Source: WRGT01 sp964450405 (lineage in GTDB: Bacteria; Spirochaetota; UBA4802; UBA5550). From it: DNA of 64,000 nucleotides. Positions 60,617 through 64,000 of the stretch are shown here, piece by piece. A program made the position numbers and the translations under genes. Every line of letters begins with the position of its first letter. Within the stretch, counting starts at the first letter, position 1. The notes under the pieces are model-generated. The model was not told the origin of the DNA. It ran no database searches and saw nothing but the letters and a program-made list of their open reading frames with translations. The DNA is taken from assembly GCA_964450405.1 (NCBI GenBank), contig CAYVCQ010000004.1:1-64000 (forward strand), read 5' to 3'.

Positions 60617-61312
60617 ATGAAAAAAATTGCGCTGCTTCTGGTATTGAGTCTTGTATTCTTTGCTTCATGTAAAAAGACAGTTGAATCTGAAAAAAAATCC
60701 TGGGACGTTAATCTTCGGGAAGCCAATGAACTTAAATATGAATATCCCTCATTTACAAATGTAATCAATGAACAGATTAAAATTGCTGAAACAGCAATGA
60801 ACGAAGCTCCAGCCATAACCGATGAAAAAATGAAAATTCAGAAGATGGCAGATGCAAACTCTCTGCTAAATGCAACATTCATGAGAAATCTTAAAGAGAT
60901 AAAAACACTGAAGTATGCTGTCCGCACAAAGTCTACCGAGGTAAGAGGCCTTCGTCTTGAGTATAATGAGATGATGAGCTCAAACCAGGCGCTTGCAGAC
61001 AGTGAAAGAATTGTTTATGATGCAGAGATGAAACTGAAAAATGTAATCAGCACCAGAACTGATGCCGATGCCCTTTCCGGACTTGTAGTTGCCGACCTTA
61101 GAACCGCTAAATCAAATCTGGAAAGAGTAATTTCAAGAGTTCAGGAAAGAGAAAATCTTGCGAAGAAGCAGGCTCAACAGGTTACTGCAGACAAAGCTGC
61201 AATTGAAAAGCAGAAGTCCGATGCTGCACAACCTATCAAATGTACATATTGCGGAACTTTGAATATTGCCACTGCAGTTAAGTGTAAGTCATGTGGAGCT
61301 CCGCTGAAATAG
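60617..61312 (+). CDS. Lipoprotein with coiled coil and C-terminal zinc ribbon
   Basis: A 231-residue exported lipoprotein: the signal ends FFASC with the acylated cysteine at about residue 18. The middle (25-195) is helical with several coiled-coil stretches (EIKTLKYAVRTKSTEVRGLR). The C-terminus is a zinc ribbon: CTYCGTLNIATAVKCKSCGA, four cysteines in CxxC...CxxC. Zinc ribbons of this type are usually cytoplasmic, so an exported one is unusual. RBS AGAGG precedes the ATG. It is divergent from the chemoreceptor gene. Confidence 0.85.
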   Translation: MKKIALLLVLSLVFFASCKKTVESEKKSWDVNLREANELKYEYPSFTNVINEQIKIAETAMNEAPAITDEKMKIQKMADANSLLNATFMRNLKEIKTLKYAVRTKSTEVRGLRLEYNEMMSSNQALADSERIVYDAEMKLKNVISTRTDADALSGLVVADLRTAKSNLERVISRVQERENLAKKQAQQVTADKAAIEKQKSDAAQPIKCTYCGTLNIATAVKCKSCGAPLK

Positions 61313-61623
61313 TGTATTTTGTGTAATTGAAGGGTTTTCTTTACTGAGTCACCTGTCTGAACACGATTCGAAGGATTCACTAGATTGCCAGGATTAGACT
61401 AGTTTCTTCTTTTCCTGATTAAGAACAAAATGAGCATAATAATCAGAAGACTGAAATTCTTCTATTTATATGAATAATAAAGATAGGATGAGTTCTCAAT
61501 TTAATCGTGAACATCCTTTAATTCCAGTAATCGTGTTCTGACAATATGAAAAGTAGAATCGCAAAAAAAAACGGTATGCCTCACAGCATACCGTTTCTTA
61601 TTAAATGCATTATGTTTTAAAAA
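61313..61623. other. Convergent intergenic region with one terminator
   Basis: No gene is seen between the convergent lipoprotein and acyl-CoA dehydrogenase genes. Apart from the terminator at 61563-61596, which serves the minus strand, it shows no hairpin with a T-run for the plus-strand gene. Confidence 0.5.
61563..61596 (-). terminator. Rho-independent terminator of the acyl-CoA dehydrogenase gene
   Basis: AAACGGTATGC and GCATACCGTTT form an 11-base-pair hairpin around CTCACA. On the minus strand it ends in a run of eight or nine T, 28 bases after the stop codon. Confidence 0.93.
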
Positions 61624-63495
61624 TTACTCAACAAGAGCACCTGTGAAAACATTAGGACTTGCTTTAACAACAGCAGCTTCGTTAAACAGAATAGCCTGAG
61701 CTCTTCCGAAAAATTTAGGAAGTTCTGTTCCAATGTAGAACTGTGAAGAAAGAACTTTACCTGTATAGAATGCCGCGTCTGCATTATCAGCAACAATCTT
61801 ATCTCTGTCTGCGCCTTTTGCATCACCAACTATTGCCTGCAGTTTAGGCTGAGCAATTGTCAGTGTCCATATATGAGCCCATGCCATAGCAACTACATAC
61901 ATTGCATCAAGGAATGGTGTAGCTTGAGCAAATATGTTGAGGAATTTTCCTGTAGCCATAAGGTTCTTGAAGAATTCAATAAGACCATCAAGCTCTTTTG
62001 TGGATGCGTCAAAAAGGTTAAGGTATTTTTCATCAACAATTCCTTTAGCTTTTGCAACAGTTTCATCCATTCTTTTTCTAAGTGCAGCGTAGTTTTTCTG
62101 CTCTTTGTTCATGAGAATTTTTCTCATCATGAGGTCCATCGCCTGGATTCCGTTTGTTCCTTCCCAGATGGCAAGAATTTTAGCATCACTCATGTATCGA
62201 ACTATTGGATAATCACGGCAGTATCCGTATCCGCCATATACCTGCATAGCAGTAGAAGCAATATCAAGACCTTTATCTGTACATCCAGCTTTTAATATAG
62301 GAGTAAGTATTTCAACAAGAGCGTTAGCCTCTTTTTTATCATCTTCATTATTGGAACCTCTGATGATGTCGAACTGATTATACATTAAATTAATAAGTAC
62401 TCTCTGTCCTTCAAGGTGAGATTTCATGTAAAGAAGCATTCTTTTTACGTCCGGATGGTTAGCAATTGGAATCCCTGGAGCATCAGGATTGAGCATCTGA
62501 GTAACATCACATCCCTGGATTCTGTTTTTAGCGTATGTTACTGAATGCATATATGCAGCAGATCCGTTTGCCTGTCCCATAAGTGCAGTACCCATACGAG
62601 CCATGTTCATCATTTTGAACATTATCTTCATACCCTGACGCTCTTCGCCAAGAAGATATCCAACACAATTTCCGTTATCGCCGAAGGCAAGCTGTGATGT
62701 TGCCTGTCCGTGAATACCCATCTTGTGCTCAATACCTGTACAGGTTACATCATTCCACTCGCCCATTGATCCGTCTTTGTTGACAAGAAATTTTGGAACG
62801 ATAAAGATAGATATACCCTTAGTACCTTTGGGGTCACCTTCGATTCTTGCAAGAACCGGGTGAATCATGTTTGCATAGTAGTTGTTTTCTCCGCCGGAGA
62901 TGAATATTTTCTGGCCGGAAATTTTATATGTACCATCAGCCTGTTTAACAGCTTTAGTTTTGAGTGCTCCAACATCTGAACCTGCATCAGGCTCTGTTAA
63001 ACACATTGATCCGCCCCATTCTCCGGTGAGAATCTTCGCGCCGTACATTTCCCACTGATCATGTGTGCCGTATTCTTCAACAAGCTCCATGGCACCGTGT
63101 GAAAGTCCCGGATACATAAATAGTGAATAGTTAGCAGCTGTTACGAATTCAAGAGAACTCATAGCAATCGTGAATGGCATTCCCATTCCGCCAATTTCAG
63201 GATTGTCATAGATTGAACCGAAACCTGCTTCAAAATATGCATCCATTGCGCCTTTGTAAGACGGTGGTAGTGTTACTGCCTTTGTAGTAGGATCCCATTT
63301 AGCAGGATTCTTGTCTCCATCTTCAGCTGTCGGATAGATTACATCGTAAGAGATCTGCTCTGCAAGATCGATTGTAGCATCAAATGTGTCGTGATCAAAA
63401 TCGGCATATACTTCGAATTTTGTCAGCTTGTCTACATCAAGAAGCTCAAATAAAACAAATTTTACATCCCTTGTGTCAACTAATGGATTAAGCAT
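61624..63495 (-). CDS. Acyl-CoA dehydrogenase (DmdC/AidB-like long form)
   Basis: FAD enzyme of fatty-acid oxidation. The motifs are GEWGGSMCLTEPDAGSDVGA, GTYKISGQKIFISGGENN, MGIHGQATSQLAF and IAIWEGTNGIQAMDLMMRKI, where the glutamate of EGTNG would be the catalytic base. At 623 residues it has the extra C-terminal helical domain of the DmdC-like subgroup of acyl-CoA dehydrogenases. The substrate length cannot be told from the sequence. It probably works with the acyl-CoA synthetase at 56125. A strong terminator follows. Confidence 0.92.
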   Translation of the reverse strand: MLNPLVDTRDVKFVLFELLDVDKLTKFEVYADFDHDTFDATIDLAEQISYDVIYPTAEDGDKNPAKWDPTTKAVTLPPSYKGAMDAYFEAGFGSIYDNPEIGGMGMPFTIAMSSLEFVTAANYSLFMYPGLSHGAMELVEEYGTHDQWEMYGAKILTGEWGGSMCLTEPDAGSDVGALKTKAVKQADGTYKISGQKIFISGGENNYYANMIHPVLARIEGDPKGTKGISIFIVPKFLVNKDGSMGEWNDVTCTGIEHKMGIHGQATSQLAFGDNGNCVGYLLGEERQGMKIMFKMMNMARMGTALMGQANGSAAYMHSVTYAKNRIQGCDVTQMLNPDAPGIPIANHPDVKRMLLYMKSHLEGQRVLINLMYNQFDIIRGSNNEDDKKEANALVEILTPILKAGCTDKGLDIASTAMQVYGGYGYCRDYPIVRYMSDAKILAIWEGTNGIQAMDLMMRKILMNKEQKNYAALRKRMDETVAKAKGIVDEKYLNLFDASTKELDGLIEFFKNLMATGKFLNIFAQATPFLDAMYVVAMAWAHIWTLTIAQPKLQAIVGDAKGADRDKIVADNADAAFYTGKVLSSQFYIGTELPKFFGRAQAILFNEAAVVKASPNVFTGALVE

Positions 63496-63732
63496 GTTTG
63501 CCCCCCTGGTTTATTTTTTTTAGTAAATAAATATGGATTACAGAGGTTCAGGACTGATATCCCCCACGATCACAGGCCTTTCCGCCACATAACTTATTTA
63601 CTTAAAACTGTGCAGTGATATTCTCTAAAAAGCCGATTGCTTTGTTAAAAACCGGCATTTTAACTCAGAATAGATACATTTTATATCCTATTTGGCCATG
63701 TCAAGTCTTTTGTTGGATTATGAGAGGTGTTG

Positions 63733-63769
63733 TTGCATAAAATTAAACTATCAGTTAAATTTTATGCAA
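63733..63769. repeat. Near-perfect 17-bp hairpin
   Basis: TTGCATAAAATTAAACT and AGTTAAATTTTATGCAA pair with one mismatch around a three-base loop, 11 bases after the stop codon of the gene at 63780. No T-run follows. It is either a Rho-independent terminator without the T-run, or a protective 3' hairpin. Confidence 0.65.
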
Positions 63770-63779
63770 CATGACGATT

Positions 63780-64000
63780 TTATAGAGGCATTCCAAGCAT
63801 AAGCTTCAGCAGACTTACTATCATCTTCTTTTTCCCTGATCTTCTCATAAGAATTGTCAGATAAAGAAGTTCCATTTTAGCGGGAGGTTTCGTTGTCTTG
63901 CTTTTTCTTTTTAGCGATAAAGCTTTCCTGGCGCATTTTGTAACACATAATCCGCATCCGATACACTTGTCGAGATTAAGATCTACAGTTGTTTTATCAA
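63780..64000 (-). CDS. 4Fe-4S ferredoxin-type protein, C-terminal fragment
   Basis: The last 73 codons of a minus-strand gene that starts beyond the right edge. The part seen has a 4Fe-4S motif, DLNLDKCIGCGLCVTKC then ARKALSLKRK, with cysteines in CxxCxxCxxxC order. After it comes a basic tail (KTTKPPAKMELLYLTILMRR) ending at the stop at 63780-63782. The usual proline after the last cysteine is replaced by alanine. It could be a ferredoxin, or the end of a larger dicluster oxidoreductase; which of these cannot be told from this part. Confidence 0.8.
   Translation of the reverse strand, partial: DKTTVDLNLDKCIGCGLCVTKCARKALSLKRKSKTTKPPAKMELLYLTILMRRSGKKKMIVSLLKLMLGMPL

Overview
The window is AT-rich, gene-dense chromosomal DNA from a bacterium with an outer membrane. 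The best fit is a spirochaete (phylum Spirochaetota) or close relative. This is inference: it rests on many lipoproteins with loose lipoboxes, a UPF0164/PorV-like barrel protein, DUF4015 and UPF0748 glycosidase-fold proteins, two chemotaxis receptors with unusual sensory parts, and SecA, HflX, Obg and PurL proteins of ordinary bacterial type. The genetic code is standard: TGA is used as a stop. Neither tRNA encodes its CCA end. I see no rRNA, CRISPR array, IS transposase or intact prophage. Most genes are on the minus strand.

Layout. 0-2 kb: dnaG followed by the start of rpoD. 2-13 kb: envelope genes (DUF4015 protein, lipoproteins, a PPC-repeat lipoprotein, LysM-M23 peptidase, TPR protein), an RlmD-type rRNA methyltransferase and the NAD(P)HX repair enzyme. 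13-24.6 kb: purQ and a long PurS-PurL fusion, a SlyD-like FKBP, phosphohexomutase, secA, hflX, DUF192 and a barrel-like protein. 24.7-33.5 kb: rph, a PorV-like protein, tRNA-Asn, proB, obg, rpmA-prp-rplU, a CAT-anticodon tRNA and a GAF-GGDEF diguanylate cyclase. 33.7-39.5 kb: hisH-hisB, then eno with an FtsB-like gene, DUF501, a degenerate YrdC-fold gene and a propeller-like protein. 39.8-48 kb: an unknown protein, UPF0748, GNAT, a lipoprotein-type chemoreceptor with a sugar-binding-like domain, DUF3332 and lipoprotein MsrAB. 48-56 kb: an accessory-looking stretch with AT-rich orphan genes, a gene interrupted by an in-frame TGA, an RRM protein with 44-residue tandem repeats, a DEAD-box helicase, and DUF1456, DUF2293 and VF530 proteins. 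56-64 kb: acyl-CoA synthetase, a chemoreceptor, a zinc-ribbon lipoprotein, acyl-CoA dehydrogenase and the end of a 4Fe-4S protein.

Dispersed non-coding inverted repeats are a strong theme. There are several TGTCAT...ATGACA elements, a pair with CAAAAAC ends, a TTTGCCAC...GTGGCAAA element that forms the 3' end of one gene, and G/C-rich hairpins. The observations most worth following up are: the eno-ftsB-DUF501-YrdC-like cluster, in which the YrdC protein has lost its usual catalytic residues; the gene with an in-frame TGA; the tandem-repeat RRM protein; the split FGAM synthase with a PurS-like front end; and the repeat families.
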